The notes beneath the pieces were generated by a model. The model searched no databases. It was not told the DNA's origin and saw only the letters and a list, made by a program, of their open reading frames with translations. From assembly GCA_902803315.1 (NCBI GenBank), contig CADCPM010000057.1:1-64000 (forward strand): a DNA stretch of 64,000 bases, written 5' to 3'. Of this stretch, positions 1 to 8,739 are shown in pieces. A program made the translations under genes and the position numbers. The stretch's first letter is position 1, and every line of letters starts with the position of its first letter. This DNA comes from an uncultured Coriobacteriaceae bacterium (GTDB taxonomy: Bacteria; Actinomycetota; Coriobacteriia; Coriobacteriales; Atopobiaceae).

Positions 1-650
1 GCATGTGCCAACGCTGCCTTCGCAACTGAAGGTAGCTCGGAAGATCCCAGAAAGGCAATAAGGTCGTCCATGAGAGCTGGCACGTCCTCGGGAACTGGCG
101 GGACATACGCAGCACCGACCGGGTTTACCCGATTGCCGCCAATCCAGTTCTGCTCAGTGCGAATGATGCCCCCCACCCCTTCGAGCCATGTGCCCGCCAG
201 GAGGACCTGGTTGAGCTCACAAATCATGTCGAGGGTTATCGGCATGCCCTCGACAACACGCGAAAGCGACTTTGTAAGGGCGTTAAGGTTCCCGAGCACC
301 TGTGCCTCGGTACCGTCCAAGCGATGCTCCACGCCAAGGCGGTCGAGCTCCTCATACTCCAAAAGCTTCGAGGCGGGCATCTCCAATCCTTCGATCCTAG
401 AAGACGAGACCGCTTCCGCACGAAGCAGGAGACGTGCAAGGGGCTCAGTATCGACGAGAGTCCCGCCTGTGTCGAGGCGCCTCAGCGCCTCTTGGGCGCG
501 AGCTACAGCATCCGCGCACGAAGGAAAGAGCATCATTTCGTAATCTGCAATAGTGTCTGGCAAGTAGGGATGGTATGTGCCGCCCATCCGCTCTACCTTG
601 TTCATGCCATATCCATCCGGCTGCCAGTACCTCGTGAGATAGCTCCCCAT
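1..650 (-). CDS. Fic family protein, C-terminal part outside the window
   Basis: The frame is open from an ATG at 648-650 to the window edge, giving about 216 residues. It starts MGSYLTRYW and carries the N-terminal Fic signatures SSRIEGLEMP and, near the visible end, RTEQNWIGG followed by AAYVPPVPEDVPALMDDL. These match the Fic_N plus Fic-core arrangement of a family that transfers AMP or a related group from a nucleotide to a target protein. The catalytic HPFxDGNGR loop would lie beyond the edge, so activity cannot be judged. A GAAAGG lies 13-8 nt upstream of the start. The upstream region holds two copies of an inverted AAGGTTAT element. The neighbouring genes are conflict systems. Confidence 0.85.
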   Translation of the reverse strand, partial: MGSYLTRYWQPDGYGMNKVERMGGTYHPYLPDTIADYEMMLFPSCADAVARAQEALRRLDTGGTLVDTEPLARLLLRAEAVSSSRIEGLEMPASKLLEYEELDRLGVEHRLDGTEAQVLGNLNALTKSLSRVVEGMPITLDMICELNQVLLAGTWLEGVGGIIRTEQNWIGGNRVNPVGAAYVPPVPEDVPALMDDLIAFLGSSELPSVAKAALAH

Positions 651-652
651 GC

Positions 653-731
653 ATAACCTTTCTTTTGGCCTTTCAAAATGTAAGGTTACACTCATAACCT
701 TTCTTTTTCAAGAATGAAGAAGTAAGGTTAT
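653..731. promoter_or_regulatory. Duplicated inverted AAGGTTAT element upstream of fic gene
   Basis: ATAACCTT occurs at 653-660 and 694-701, and its complement at 682-688 (7 of 8 bases) and 724-731 (8 of 8). The copies of each orientation are 41-42 bp apart. This is a tandem duplication of a unit bounded by inverted half-sites, placed directly before the Fic start. An operator, perhaps for autoregulation, is the simplest inference. No regulator was identified. Confidence 0.45.
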
Positions 732-795
732 GGCTCTTTAGCAAACTCGACCCCAAGAAGTACAAGTAGCGATGGAGCTTGAGGTAGACATCAAA

Positions 796-822
796 CCCCT
801 CGGAGAGCTGCTTGCCGAGGGG
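796..822. terminator. Hairpin after the decayed ABC-3C operon
   Basis: Arms CCCCTCGG (796-803) and CCGAGGGG (815-822) enclose an 11-nt loop. The hairpin lies just beyond the stop of the leftward operon at 843. On the minus strand only a short TTTGATG follows, so it is a weak terminator candidate. Confidence 0.4.
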
Positions 823-842
823 ATTAATGTGCCCGCAGCGAA

Positions 843-1966
843 CTATGCGGAAAGCTCCTCCACCCTGAATAGCTTGCTCTCCTGGGATAGACGCAGAATC
901 ACCTTGCTTTCGAGGTCGAGTCCCTCCGGTAACTTGTCCTGCAAAATAGCCACCACAAGCTGGCAACCGCAACGCCCGACAAGTTCGCTAACGCTCAGTA
1001 GCTGGTTCCCGCGCATAAGCTCCTTGCGATCATTCAGAATAAAGTGAAGGCAGCCGATTCCTTGATCGTCCGCGAACATAACGTAAGCGACGTCGAACGC
1101 GAGCACCTCGCCATGCTTCTTTCCGGCGCTGTAGTTGTTAAGGTCAACCGTGTGGAAGTCGTAGTAGCGCGTGTCACTTCTTGCGTCAGTCTTTATATCG
1201 ACGCCGATCATGTAGGTCTCACCATAAAGTTCCTGCGAAACCTGAGAGAATCGCTTGTTGAATTGGACGACCTTTTCCCGCACCAACTGCTCGTGCTCAG
1301 GCGAATATATGTCCTCCTCGCAGGCATCAATGTCCGCGTCGATTTCTTCGAGCCTAGCCTCGCTTTCCCTGATCTGGGAGATGCGAACCTCATACTCGCC
1401 CTTCTGGCGCATCTTCTCGCCAAGTTCGTTCACGAGCTCATCGATTTGTTCGCTTGTCGGCAACAACGATAGCTCTTCAGAGAGTTCCTGGGTCTCTCGC
1501 ACGAGGACATCCAAGGCCGACTGGGCATCCGAACTCCGTCTTTGCAAGTCCGGGATGTCACGCGACATGAACTCCACACGCTCGTATATCATCGTGTTGT
1601 GGAAGCTAACAAGGTCCTCGAACGAACGTTGCAGGTCGGGAACATATGCCTTCGACTGCTCGTAGAGAGAACGAAGCTCCGAGAGATCCACTTTCGAAAT
1701 GCCACCCAGGAGTTCACGCCGAGCCTCCTCGATGACCGATATGCGCAGTTCGATTTGCGAGACGAGGGCGGAGGCACGACTCAGCTCCATCTTTGCGGCG
1801 TCAAGCTCCTCGAGTTTGGACACATAGTTATCTCCAACGGAAAGGTTTTGTCGCTCGGCCTCGAGTGCGGCCACATCGCGTTCGGTCTGAGCGAGCACCG
1901 TCCGATAGTCCGAGACGGAGTGATCACGATGCTGCCCGCAGTGATTCTGAGGCGTTCTATGAACAT
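843..1966 (-). pseudogene. ABC-three-component ATPase (DUF2326) with its N-terminal ATPase domain deleted
   Basis: Translation in one frame from about 1925 to 843 gives a long coiled coil with LEELDAAKMEL and YVPDLQRSFEDLVSFHNTMI, then the DUF2326 C-terminal domain (FNKRFSQVSQELYGE, KKHGEVLAFDVAYVMFADDQ). This is the C-terminal half of the ABC ATPase of ABC-3C conflict systems. The expected start, ATG at 1966 reading MFIERLRITAG, is in a different frame and is followed within about 15 codons by the coiled coil. The P-loop and several hundred residues are therefore missing. No Walker A is present, so it cannot hydrolyse ATP. The start overlaps the stop of the upstream middle-component gene (ATGTTCATAG), which keeps the original operon coupling. 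Confidence 0.75.
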
Positions 1967-2187
1967 AGGGTGACCCTTCCTTCCTCGTTGACGGCAATCG
2001 CCTGCAGAAGATACAGCCAGTCAAGACCAAGCATAAACGTTGCCGACCCCACGCCGTCATCGCTCTTTACCGTCTCGTACAGGTCGAACAGGGATAAGCC
2101 GTCAGGTTGGTTGCCCAGCGCCTTGAGTATGCATCCGCCACAGCAGTAAGCAGTCATCTCTGGTTTCGTGTCGGTAGAAAGCAGCAT
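1957..2187 (-). CDS. ABC-three-component system short middle component
   Basis: A 76-residue protein with GGCILKALG, LSLFDLYETVK and GSATFMLGLDWLYLLQAI. This resembles the short winged-helix-like middle components (MC6 type, named from memory) that bridge the effector and the ATPase of ABC-3C systems. I chose the ATG at 2187 over an upstream TTG because AGGTGATC precedes it. The gene starts just after the upstream component stops (2193) and ends inside the start of the ATPase gene, so the three were co-translated. This is the only piece of the operon without a visible lesion, but its partners are broken. Confidence 0.65.
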   Translation of the reverse strand: MLLSTDTKPEMTAYCCGGCILKALGNQPDGLSLFDLYETVKSDDGVGSATFMLGLDWLYLLQAIAVNEEGRVTLCS

Positions 2188-2192
2188 GATGA

Positions 2193-2870
2193 TCACCTGC
2201 TCTCCCAAACGCTGGGCCTGTCAAAGATCTTGCAGCGCATAAAGGCGTCGACCACGACGACGGCTACGTAGAACTCGACGTCCTCATAGGTATAGCCAGC
2301 CAGGCGTTCGTTTTCGCACAGCTCCCCGACCACGGCATGGATGATGGCGTCATAGGTTTCGTCGGGACTAAGCCCATCGTCCTTGCAAGCTGACTGCAGA
2401 TGGCGGAACACGGAGCGCGAGCGCCCAATGCCCTCACGCTCATACTCATCGTAGATACCGTCGAGCGGGTAGGTAAGTGCCGACAACTCTTGGATATCGC
2501 TCTTGGAGCGCTTGAGCGAGTTCTTCTGGATCTTCTCGTCGATTCTAAACGCGATAGACGGCTGGTTTTGCCTTTCTTCCGGATTGGCTGTCATGAGAGC
2601 TCCCACGATGTCGGAAAGGATTGGTGCTTACCTGGACGATCGTTCTGTTTAGGTCGTCCACGAGGTCGATGGCCGGTGAGTTGGGAGACGAGACGTTTGC
2701 GCTCTTGAGATGGAGGCTGAATGTGGGGTCAAGCACAGACACCATGATGGCCCCTGCGTAGAAGTGCATGTCCGTCAGGTTGCCAGCGACTCGGATCTCC
2801 AGCCTGTCCCGCAAACCAGTAAGCGCGTTTTCGATTTCGACGCAATACCTTTGCGCATGATTTCAGACAT
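2193..2870 (-). pseudogene. ABC-3C effector component: SMEK-like N-terminus and C-terminal domain with the middle deleted
   Basis: The downstream part (2193-2606) encodes a C-terminal ABC-3C domain with IAFRIDEKIQKNSLKRSKSD and VVVDAFMRCKIFDRP. The upstream part encodes a SMEK-like segment with LEIRVAGNLTDMHFYAG and PAIDLVDDLNRTIVQVS. The two are in different frames and meet near 2610-2625, so the region linking them is gone. A further frame change lies between the best start (ATG at 2870 with GAGGGAA before it) and the SMEK segment. In the family this protein carries the effector or targeting domain. With at least two lesions it is not expected to be functional. Confidence 0.6.
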
Positions 2871-3000
2871 GTGTTCCCTCCTCCGAAAACATGATATCAA
2901 ACGGGGAAGTCCAAAAGACCACGCCCGTTGGCCTTATGTATGCCTCGACGCATTCCAGCTTTTCTACGCTCCATTGCCCACCAAATCCTTCGTCCAATGT
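2863..3000 (-). pseudogene. Possible fragment of a three-Cys-motif partner (TcmP-like) protein
   Basis: A short open stretch reads LDEGFGGQWSVEKLECVEAY and ends within the start of the SMEK gene (stop inside ATGTCTGA). The FGGxWxxEKLE pattern recalls the N-terminus of some TcmP-family methyltransferase-like proteins. Nothing else of such a protein follows. This could equally be chance. I see no ATG; a TTG near 2995 is the only possible start. Confidence 0.25.
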
Positions 3001-3023
3001 GGTGCCGTGGCATCCCCTTCTAA

Positions 3024-3072
3024 CGTACGTTTGTTCGTATTCTAGTATAGTACATGTGTTCTGTTTCTGCAA
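3024..3072 (-). promoter_or_regulatory. Promoter with a LexA-like box before the ABC-3C remnant
   Basis: On the minus strand TTGCAG (3067-3072) and TATACT (3044-3049) are separated by 17 bp, a good sigma-70-type promoter. Just downstream of the -10, at 3024-3037, the plus strand reads CGTACGTTTGTTCG. This matches 12 of 14 positions of the Gram-positive LexA consensus CGAACRNRYGTTYG (mismatches at positions 3 and 8). It would cover the transcription start. SOS control of the conflict operon is inferred. Confidence 0.45.
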
Positions 3073-3125
3073 CGAGCATGTCGGTTTTTCTGACATACAG
3101 AGCGCCATGCTTCATAGACGCACTG

Positions 3126-3400
3126 CTAGAGAGGAGACAGCCGCGACACCGTCTCGAGCAGCGCCCCCACGCTCTCCCCTGCGTTCGCAAGATCGAAAAG
3201 GAACATGTCCACCTGCACGCCGTCGCAGCTCACATGCCTGCCCTCTGGCAGCAGCCAGGGCACAACGCCCTAGTGCCACGGATAGGCCAGCACCACGCGC
3301 TGCATCCCCTCGCCGTCGACGCGATATCTCAGCACGTAGGCTGTCCACGCAAAAGAGACCCCGTTTCGCTTCCAAACTCGCAATTGTTTGAAATTCCAGT
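3126..3400 (-). pseudogene. Remnant of a second McrC-type restriction subunit
   Basis: The minus strand reads RVWKRNGVSFAWTAYVLRYR, then MQRVVLAYPWH, a stop (TAG), then GVVPWLLPEG, GVQVDMFLFDLANAGESVGA and a final stop at 3126. The order, a K-rich strand followed by a YPWH-type strand and an F.DLA strand, matches the C-terminal third of McrC/LlaJI-like PD-(D/E)XK subunits. It contains an in-frame stop and lacks everything before the K-strand. It lies immediately downstream of the intact mcrC gene. Confidence 0.45.
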
Positions 3401-3527
3401 ATCCGTATATGCGGGCTCGCATTTTCGAGCCTCTCACCTGCGGCGATGTGGGGTGCCATAGCGCCCGTGTGGGAAATGCTGCCTCGGATTTCAAACAATT
3501 GGGCCGTTACGGAAGTGAAACGGGGTC
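3357..3527. repeat. Imperfect inverted repeat of about 40 bp inside the McrC remnant
   Basis: Bases 3357-3394 and the complement of 3488-3527 both begin GACCCCGTTTC and end CAATTGTTTGAAAT, with about 30 of 40 positions identical. They enclose some 93 bp. The outer flanks also show partial similarity. It could be an inverted duplication of the remnant or a small non-coding mobile element. No target duplication was seen. Confidence 0.6.
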
Positions 3528-3592
3528 CGTTCTGCGCAAGGTGCGGAGAAGGGCTCGGACGAGCCTGACGGCCTGCTCTCTGCACGGCGAGG

Positions 3593-4678
3593 TCACACGG
3601 TTACGCCTCCCCGCCCCTGCCCGAAGTGTTCCCCCGCAATCCCGTCCAGCTGGGCCGCGATATCCGCAAACTCGCCGCCAAGGTCCAGCGTCTGCACATC
3701 GATCCGGTTGCCGCTCATCGCATACGACTGGTTCGGCTGAACCTCCTCGTTGGTCCGCGCGTAGAGCAGCATCCCGCTCACCTTATGGGGTCGCCCGCCG
3801 AACCCAGCCTCACGATTCTTCACGTAGGTGAATATCTGGTACAGGTTGGCGGAGTGCACACTTCGTGCACCGTAACGCTCCTGCGTGCTGTGGCCGTAGA
3901 ACTTCGCGTCGATGATGAGCACGCGACTCGGGTCGTCCCTCCGCGCAAGCGTGATGTCGCTCCACATTGTGGGTAGCAGCGTCCCCTCGCCGTCGTCGAG
4001 TGCCCACGGGATCTGAGGGGCCGACGCGCGCAGCTCGCGGTGCTCCTTGTCGTAGTAGTTGAGGATGAACTTTTCGTAGAGCCGATGCAGGTGCTGGTCG
4101 TCGATGAAGCTTGCCAGCCGGTGCTCGCCCTCGCTCGTGGTGAGCAGCATTCCCTCTACAACAAGCTGGCAAATCGAAACCAGTATACGATAGCTCTGGT
4201 TGCTGCGCGAAAAGCGAAACGCGTCCCAACGCACCCGCGAAAGCTCGACGTCGGCCACGTTCGAGAAGTACAGCATCTCGCGCCTGAGCGTCGCCCGCCG
4301 ACTCTCGTCTACCTCACCGTGCCGCACCAGCAGCAAGCATGTCGCCTTTATCACCTGGTTGAGCGCATTGTCCTCGGACAGTTCGTCGTATACGCAGGCA
4401 ATCGCTCGCCGACGGGCAAGCCTGGCCGCAACGGTACTCACGACGTCCAACTTGCCGCGCAGCGCAACAAGCTCATCGGCCCTCTCCACATATTCGCGAT
4501 GCAGCCCCTGCTTGAGCTGCTTCCCCACACCCAGGGCAAGAATCGCGGCGAGGAGGTCGTGCACATGGTCGAAGTCCTCGGTCGCAAGCCGCCTGTACTC
4601 CTCTTGCCGAAGCTCCTTGAAGGCATAGGCCAGCATGTGAAAGAGGTTCCTTATGGGGATGTTTGCGCCCTCCCTCAC
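3593..4678 (-). CDS. mcrC: 5-methylcytosine restriction subunit McrC
   Basis: A 361-residue protein. The N-terminal IPIRNLFHMLAYAF and the C-terminal PD-(D/E)XK nuclease core are typical of McrC: WSD at 239-241 and IIDAKFYG with D257 and K259. It supplies the nuclease of the McrBC complex, which cuts DNA carrying modified cytosine. I chose the GTG at 4678 because it overlaps the mcrB stop in a GTGA, a classic translational-coupling junction. The longer frame upstream lies wholly within mcrB. All visible catalytic residues are present, so the enzyme looks intact. Confidence 0.92.
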   Translation of the reverse strand: MREGANIPIRNLFHMLAYAFKELRQEEYRRLATEDFDHVHDLLAAILALGVGKQLKQGLHREYVERADELVALRGKLDVVSTVAARLARRRAIACVYDELSEDNALNQVIKATCLLLVRHGEVDESRRATLRREMLYFSNVADVELSRVRWDAFRFSRSNQSYRILVSICQLVVEGMLLTTSEGEHRLASFIDDQHLHRLYEKFILNYYDKEHRELRASAPQIPWALDDGEGTLLPTMWSDITLARRDDPSRVLIIDAKFYGHSTQERYGARSVHSANLYQIFTYVKNREAGFGGRPHKVSGMLLYARTNEEVQPNQSYAMSGNRIDVQTLDLGGEFADIAAQLDGIAGEHFGQGRGGVTV

Positions 4679-6690
4679 TGGAACACCCCGCGCAATACCG
4701 CCTTCCACCTGTCGACCTTATCCTCGTCGTCGAACCAGTACTCCTCCAGCGTCGGGATGATGTCGAAGTCAACCACCTCGCGCAGCCACTCGTCATCGCA
4801 CGCACTGCGGCCGCACAGGTGGCTGTGACCGATCTCGAACCCCCTTCCTAGCGCCGGGTCACGCCGGATCTCCGCGTTAAGCGCCTGAATCTGCCCCACG
4901 AGCAAGTCTAGCGTATCGCTCTTGAGCCCCTCGCAATACGACCGGAACACTTCCGAGTCGAAACCCGGCCGCATCTCGAAGAACGCGAACCGCCGCCGCA
5001 GCGCGTAGTCGATGAGGGCGAGACTGCGGTCGGCCGTGTTCATCATGCCGATGAGGAAGAGATTCTCGGGCACGCAGAACTCCTCGTCGCGGTATGCCAG
5101 CGTAATCGGCACCCCGCGATAGTCCCTCTCTATGAGCATCATGAGCTCGCCGAACACCTTGGAGAGGTTGCCGCGGTTTATCTCGTCGATAATGAAGAAG
5201 TAAGGCCTGCCCGGATCCTTCTCCGCCCTCTTGCAGAACCGATAGAAAACGCCTTCCTTAAGAGAGAAGCCCTCGCCGTCGGGCTTGTAGCCCATGATGA
5301 AGTCCTCGTAGGAGTAACTCTGGTGAAACTGTACCATCTGGATGCGCGAATCGTCCTTGCTGCCCATGATTGACCAGGCCAGCCGCCTGGCACAGAAGGT
5401 CTTTCCCACACCTGGAGCACCCTGCAGTATGAGGTTCAGCTTGTTGGTGAGGACGCCCCTCAGCCGCTCGTAGCGCTCCTCGCTCATGTACACCTCGGAG
5501 AGAAAGTCCGTCTTTGTGTATGGCTCGGTATCCCCAGCTGCATTGGGCAGACTCGCGGAATTCGCATAGAGCTGCACGTGAGACAGGTCCGCGCGCTCAA
5601 GCGCCGTCCTGAGCTCGGGACGCAGCTTCCAGACGTACGACCCCTCTTCGCCGTCGCCTGACGACTTGCCAACATACAGGATGGGCCACCACCGGGCGCC
5701 CTCGTCTCCCTGTGGCATGACGGGACAGTCGGTCGCCCCCTGCACGCGCTTGGCAAGCCATTGAGATCCGCCGTTATAGAACTGATGAGCCTCGCCGTAC
5801 TTCTCCGATAGCTGCTTGCAGGTAGCCGACCCGCCGCAGTCGAGGATGCGCCGCATGATTTGCAAGCTCCCCTCGTTAAAAACCGACGAATCGTTGAGGA
5901 GGCCAGCCCACCGCTCCACGGTTATTCCCGGGTCGTAGGCGTCGGCGGAGGGAAACCACTCGTCCTTAGGCTTCTTCCCCGGGACGTCTCCCCCATCCCT
6001 CATGTGGTGCCAGACGTAGTGCCCGAAGTCCACCGTCATGGTGTGCAGCGCGTCGTCGTGATCGCAGTCGTCGTCAAGGAGCGAGTCCAGGAGGCCGCGC
6101 AAGTCCGGATCCGCCGCAAGACGGCCGCATATGCCTTCGTACATGGCCTCGTTATTGCGGACGTTCGTCGCGTAGGCACCCTTCTTTATGGGCAGCTCGG
6201 TCTTGAACTGCTGCCACAGCGTGCGAGCGATGCTGTATTTGTATATGTAGTGCCTGGTTGGGTACCTGAGCCAGAGGTACGTCGTTATTGAGTTCTCGTC
6301 CTGGTAATGGCTGTAGTTCTTGCCCTGCGACTCGCTGGGATCCTTGGTTACCTCTCGCAGGCCATCGCTTGCCATCTTGAAGGCGTCTATGCGCTCCCAG
6401 AGATCCTTCCTTTCATCGAAGAGGTCGACGAACATCGCTCTAATGCGATCGGGGTATTTCTCGGCGAATTCGCAAATCATGCCAGCGGGAAACCTGTTTG
6501 TGGTGGTCAGCAGGTTCTCGCATCCAGACAGCGATGCTTCCAGCATGCCCCTTAGGTCCTCGGCATTGATGTCCCAGCTGTCTCCAAAGGTCTTAACCGC
6601 CTTCCATTTGTAGCGCTCCTCGTGCCAAAAGCCAGGCAGGTCGCGCTTGTATGCAAGCAGCCAGTCTTCGAATCGCTTTTCGTCAAACAT
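4675..6690 (-). CDS. mcrB: 5-methylcytosine restriction GTPase McrB
   Basis: A 671-residue protein. Residues 1-400 form a long N-terminal region that would recognise DNA and does not match a domain I can name. The AAA+ GTPase domain has Walker A GAPGVGKT (424-431), the McrB motif QFHQSYSYEDFIMGYKPD (about 454-471), Walker B FFIIDEINRGN with DE at 502-503, and the MNTADRS signature at 550-556. McrB translocates on DNA and activates McrC. The ATG at 6690 has GAGGGGA 6 nt upstream. An in-frame extension upstream is rich in cysteine and arginine and lacks a ribosome site. It forms a two-gene operon with mcrC. Confidence 0.92.
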   Translation of the reverse strand: MFDEKRFEDWLLAYKRDLPGFWHEERYKWKAVKTFGDSWDINAEDLRGMLEASLSGCENLLTTTNRFPAGMICEFAEKYPDRIRAMFVDLFDERKDLWERIDAFKMASDGLREVTKDPSESQGKNYSHYQDENSITTYLWLRYPTRHYIYKYSIARTLWQQFKTELPIKKGAYATNVRNNEAMYEGICGRLAADPDLRGLLDSLLDDDCDHDDALHTMTVDFGHYVWHHMRDGGDVPGKKPKDEWFPSADAYDPGITVERWAGLLNDSSVFNEGSLQIMRRILDCGGSATCKQLSEKYGEAHQFYNGGSQWLAKRVQGATDCPVMPQGDEGARWWPILYVGKSSGDGEEGSYVWKLRPELRTALERADLSHVQLYANSASLPNAAGDTEPYTKTDFLSEVYMSEERYERLRGVLTNKLNLILQGAPGVGKTFCARRLAWSIMGSKDDSRIQMVQFHQSYSYEDFIMGYKPDGEGFSLKEGVFYRFCKRAEKDPGRPYFFIIDEINRGNLSKVFGELMMLIERDYRGVPITLAYRDEEFCVPENLFLIGMMNTADRSLALIDYALRRRFAFFEMRPGFDSEVFRSYCEGLKSDTLDLLVGQIQALNAEIRRDPALGRGFEIGHSHLCGRSACDDEWLREVVDFDIIPTLEEYWFDDEDKVDRWKAVLRGVFQ

Positions 6691-6922
6691 GTGGTCCCCT
6701 CGTCGTGCGGCGGGTATCAGGCATATATTTACAACCATTTTCGCAGAAGAGAAGGGCTTGTGGCGCAGCATATCGATTTGCCGACACCAGAACGCCCGTA
6801 AGATGCCTCTGACGTTTATATAGATGCATCTTGCTGAAAGCTTCTTGCCTGAAAGACGCACTGTGGCATCCTGATTTTATGAACAAATCCTTTGTCAACG
6901 ATTGCCAACGGAAATGGGTCGT

Positions 6923-8086
6923 ATGGACGCAAAAGAGATCGCCGATACGCTGGAGAGATATCAAGCCCTATTGGACTCCGGGGCGCTCAGCCAGGAGGAA
7001 TTCGACGCTCTTAAGGCCAAGCTATTGTTGGATGCAACGGCACATGACGAGGCATCGAAAGAACGAGATGACCCACAGGAGGTGGGTGCCGACGCGGAGG
7101 CAGCCAGCACGCAAGAGGAGCTTCCTCCGCTTGAGGTCGTTATGTCCAGAGTGGAGAAAGGCGACATCGCGACTACAACCGCCAAGATAAAGGACCCTCT
7201 TACCAACGAGGAATGGAAATACCCGAAGAACTACTCCACAAAACTGTCTGAGCATCCAAAGGTCGGATACCATGCGCTGGCAAACATGATAGAGCAGGAC
7301 ACCGGAAGAATAGTAAAAAGGCACTCATCATGGGAAAGAGACGACCGACCCGTAGAGGTATTTTTCGAATGGGGCGAGAATCGCCATCTAGACGCCAGAC
7401 TTAGGCTTCCAGAGGCCAGCGAGGAGATAAGGTACGGGAAGCACTTTGTTTTTCCTAAGAACACCAACCCGAAAGAATTTTGCCAGGGAGTGGCTGGAGA
7501 TATAGAGCGGGATCTTGGCAAGCCAGTAAGGTGGCACGCGCCTGAAGGCAAGGCCGATGTGAGCACGGCGAAGATCATCGGTATCGTGTTTGGATCGGTT
7601 GCTGCGTTGCTTGTTGTGGCTCTTGTTGTAGGATCCATCCTGCCGCCATTGTTAAGCAAGAGTGGCTCTTCCAGCAGTCGGAAGACAACCACAACGACAA
7701 GAAATATCGACACGTCTTACGACTCAGTTGATGCCTATTTAAACGCTAAGGAGTTCGAAACTCTCAAGACCAACATCAAGGTCGCAGGCTCAGATTTAAA
7801 CAAGATAGTTGCAAATGGCGATACTTCAGAGCTCAAACTCAGGAGATCGCTGGTATGGAGCGCTCTACGCGAGTTCGAGGCACTCTCAGTTCCATCTAAA
7901 TGCAAATCTATGCGAGACTACTACATCTACGCATCCGAGGATCTGGTATCCGCATTAGATTACTATTACGATTATTTCGCTAAGTCGAAAAATAGCGGAA
8001 CGTTGGACAATGCGAATGCATGTATCGAAGAGGCGACGAAATATTTAAATATAGCTATGGATAAGGAAGACGATCTGAAGCGCTAG
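6923..8086 (+). CDS. SHOCT-domain single-pass membrane protein of unknown function
   Basis: A 387-residue protein. Its N-terminus has a SHOCT motif (LERYQALLDSGALSQEEFDA), followed by an acidic linker and a globular region with charged WERDDRPVEVFFEWGENRHL. One hydrophobic helix follows (IIGIVFGSVAALLVVALVVG, about residues 217-238), then a Ser/Thr-rich linker and a helical tail. The SHOCT end would face the cytoplasm. GGAA lies 9 nt before the ATG at 6923; an ATG at 6914 is possible. The gene is divergent from mcrBC across 230 bp. SHOCT domains are common in oligomerising proteins. A role linked to the McrBC system is only suggested by position. Confidence 0.7.
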   Translation: MDAKEIADTLERYQALLDSGALSQEEFDALKAKLLLDATAHDEASKERDDPQEVGADAEAASTQEELPPLEVVMSRVEKGDIATTTAKIKDPLTNEEWKYPKNYSTKLSEHPKVGYHALANMIEQDTGRIVKRHSSWERDDRPVEVFFEWGENRHLDARLRLPEASEEIRYGKHFVFPKNTNPKEFCQGVAGDIERDLGKPVRWHAPEGKADVSTAKIIGIVFGSVAALLVVALVVGSILPPLLSKSGSSSSRKTTTTTRNIDTSYDSVDAYLNAKEFETLKTNIKVAGSDLNKIVANGDTSELKLRRSLVWSALREFEALSVPSKCKSMRDYYIYASEDLVSALDYYYDYFAKSKNSGTLDNANACIEEATKYLNIAMDKEDDLKR

Positions 8087-8345
8087 TAGAGGCAGGCAAC
8101 GATGAGCTTGTATCCTAGCTCACGGTGCTACTCAAGTTACTGCTTCCCATCGCGATAATCAATATCTTACGTATACGAACTGCAATATGCATGAGCTTCG
8201 CTTGTATTTGAATATCTAGACGTCCATGTATGGTTTGCGTCAAATCTCAAAATGCGAACATCAAGTGTATATTGCCATAATTCGCCCTTCTCCCCAAGAT
8301 CGCCTACAATGCCATAGTCAAACAAACCAGCCGAGGAGCGCACCC

Positions 8346-8738
8346 ATGAAGACCTACCGCGTCGTAGCCGCGATCATTAAAGAGAACAACCGCATCTTTG
8401 CCACCCAACGCGGCTATGGTGACTATAAGGATGGCTGGGAATTCCCTGGCGGAAAAATCGAGCCCGGCGAGACGCCCGAGCAGGCCCTCGTGCGCGAGAT
8501 CCAGGAGGAGCTCGATATGACCATCGCGGTCGACCGCCACGTGGTCGACGTCTCGTACGACTACCCGCAGTTCCACCTGGAGATGGGTTGCTTCCTCTGC
8601 TCTATCGCAGAAGGAACCCCTCGCCTGCTTGAGCACGAGGCCGCAAAATGGCTCGAAACCAGCGAGATCGACTCAGTCGACTGGCTGCCGGCAGACGTGC
8701 TTGTGGTTGACGTCCTCAAGGAGCAGGGAATCGCGTAG
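8346..8738 (+). CDS. MutT-type Nudix hydrolase, copy 1
   Basis: A 130-residue protein with a complete Nudix box (GKIEPGETPEQALVREIQEE) preceded by GYGDYKDGWEFPGG, as in 8-oxo-dGTP or nucleotide pyrophosphohydrolases of the MutT group. GGAG lies upstream of the ATG at 8346. It converges on the PLD-helicase gene with one base between the stops. A paralogue at 21567 differs at 12 of 130 residues and also sits next to a large helicase. This suggests a role tied to the island rather than general nucleotide sanitation. Confidence 0.9.
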   Translation: MKTYRVVAAIIKENNRIFATQRGYGDYKDGWEFPGGKIEPGETPEQALVREIQEELDMTIAVDRHVVDVSYDYPQFHLEMGCFLCSIAEGTPRLLEHEAAKWLETSEIDSVDWLPADVLVVDVLKEQGIA

Positions 8739-8739
8739 C

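Noticed and set aside
3270-3585. Leftward frames of 75 and 157 codons around the McrC remnant as real genes
   Set aside because: Only the C-terminal segment of one resembles a known protein. The rest is read through the inverted repeat and lacks start signals.
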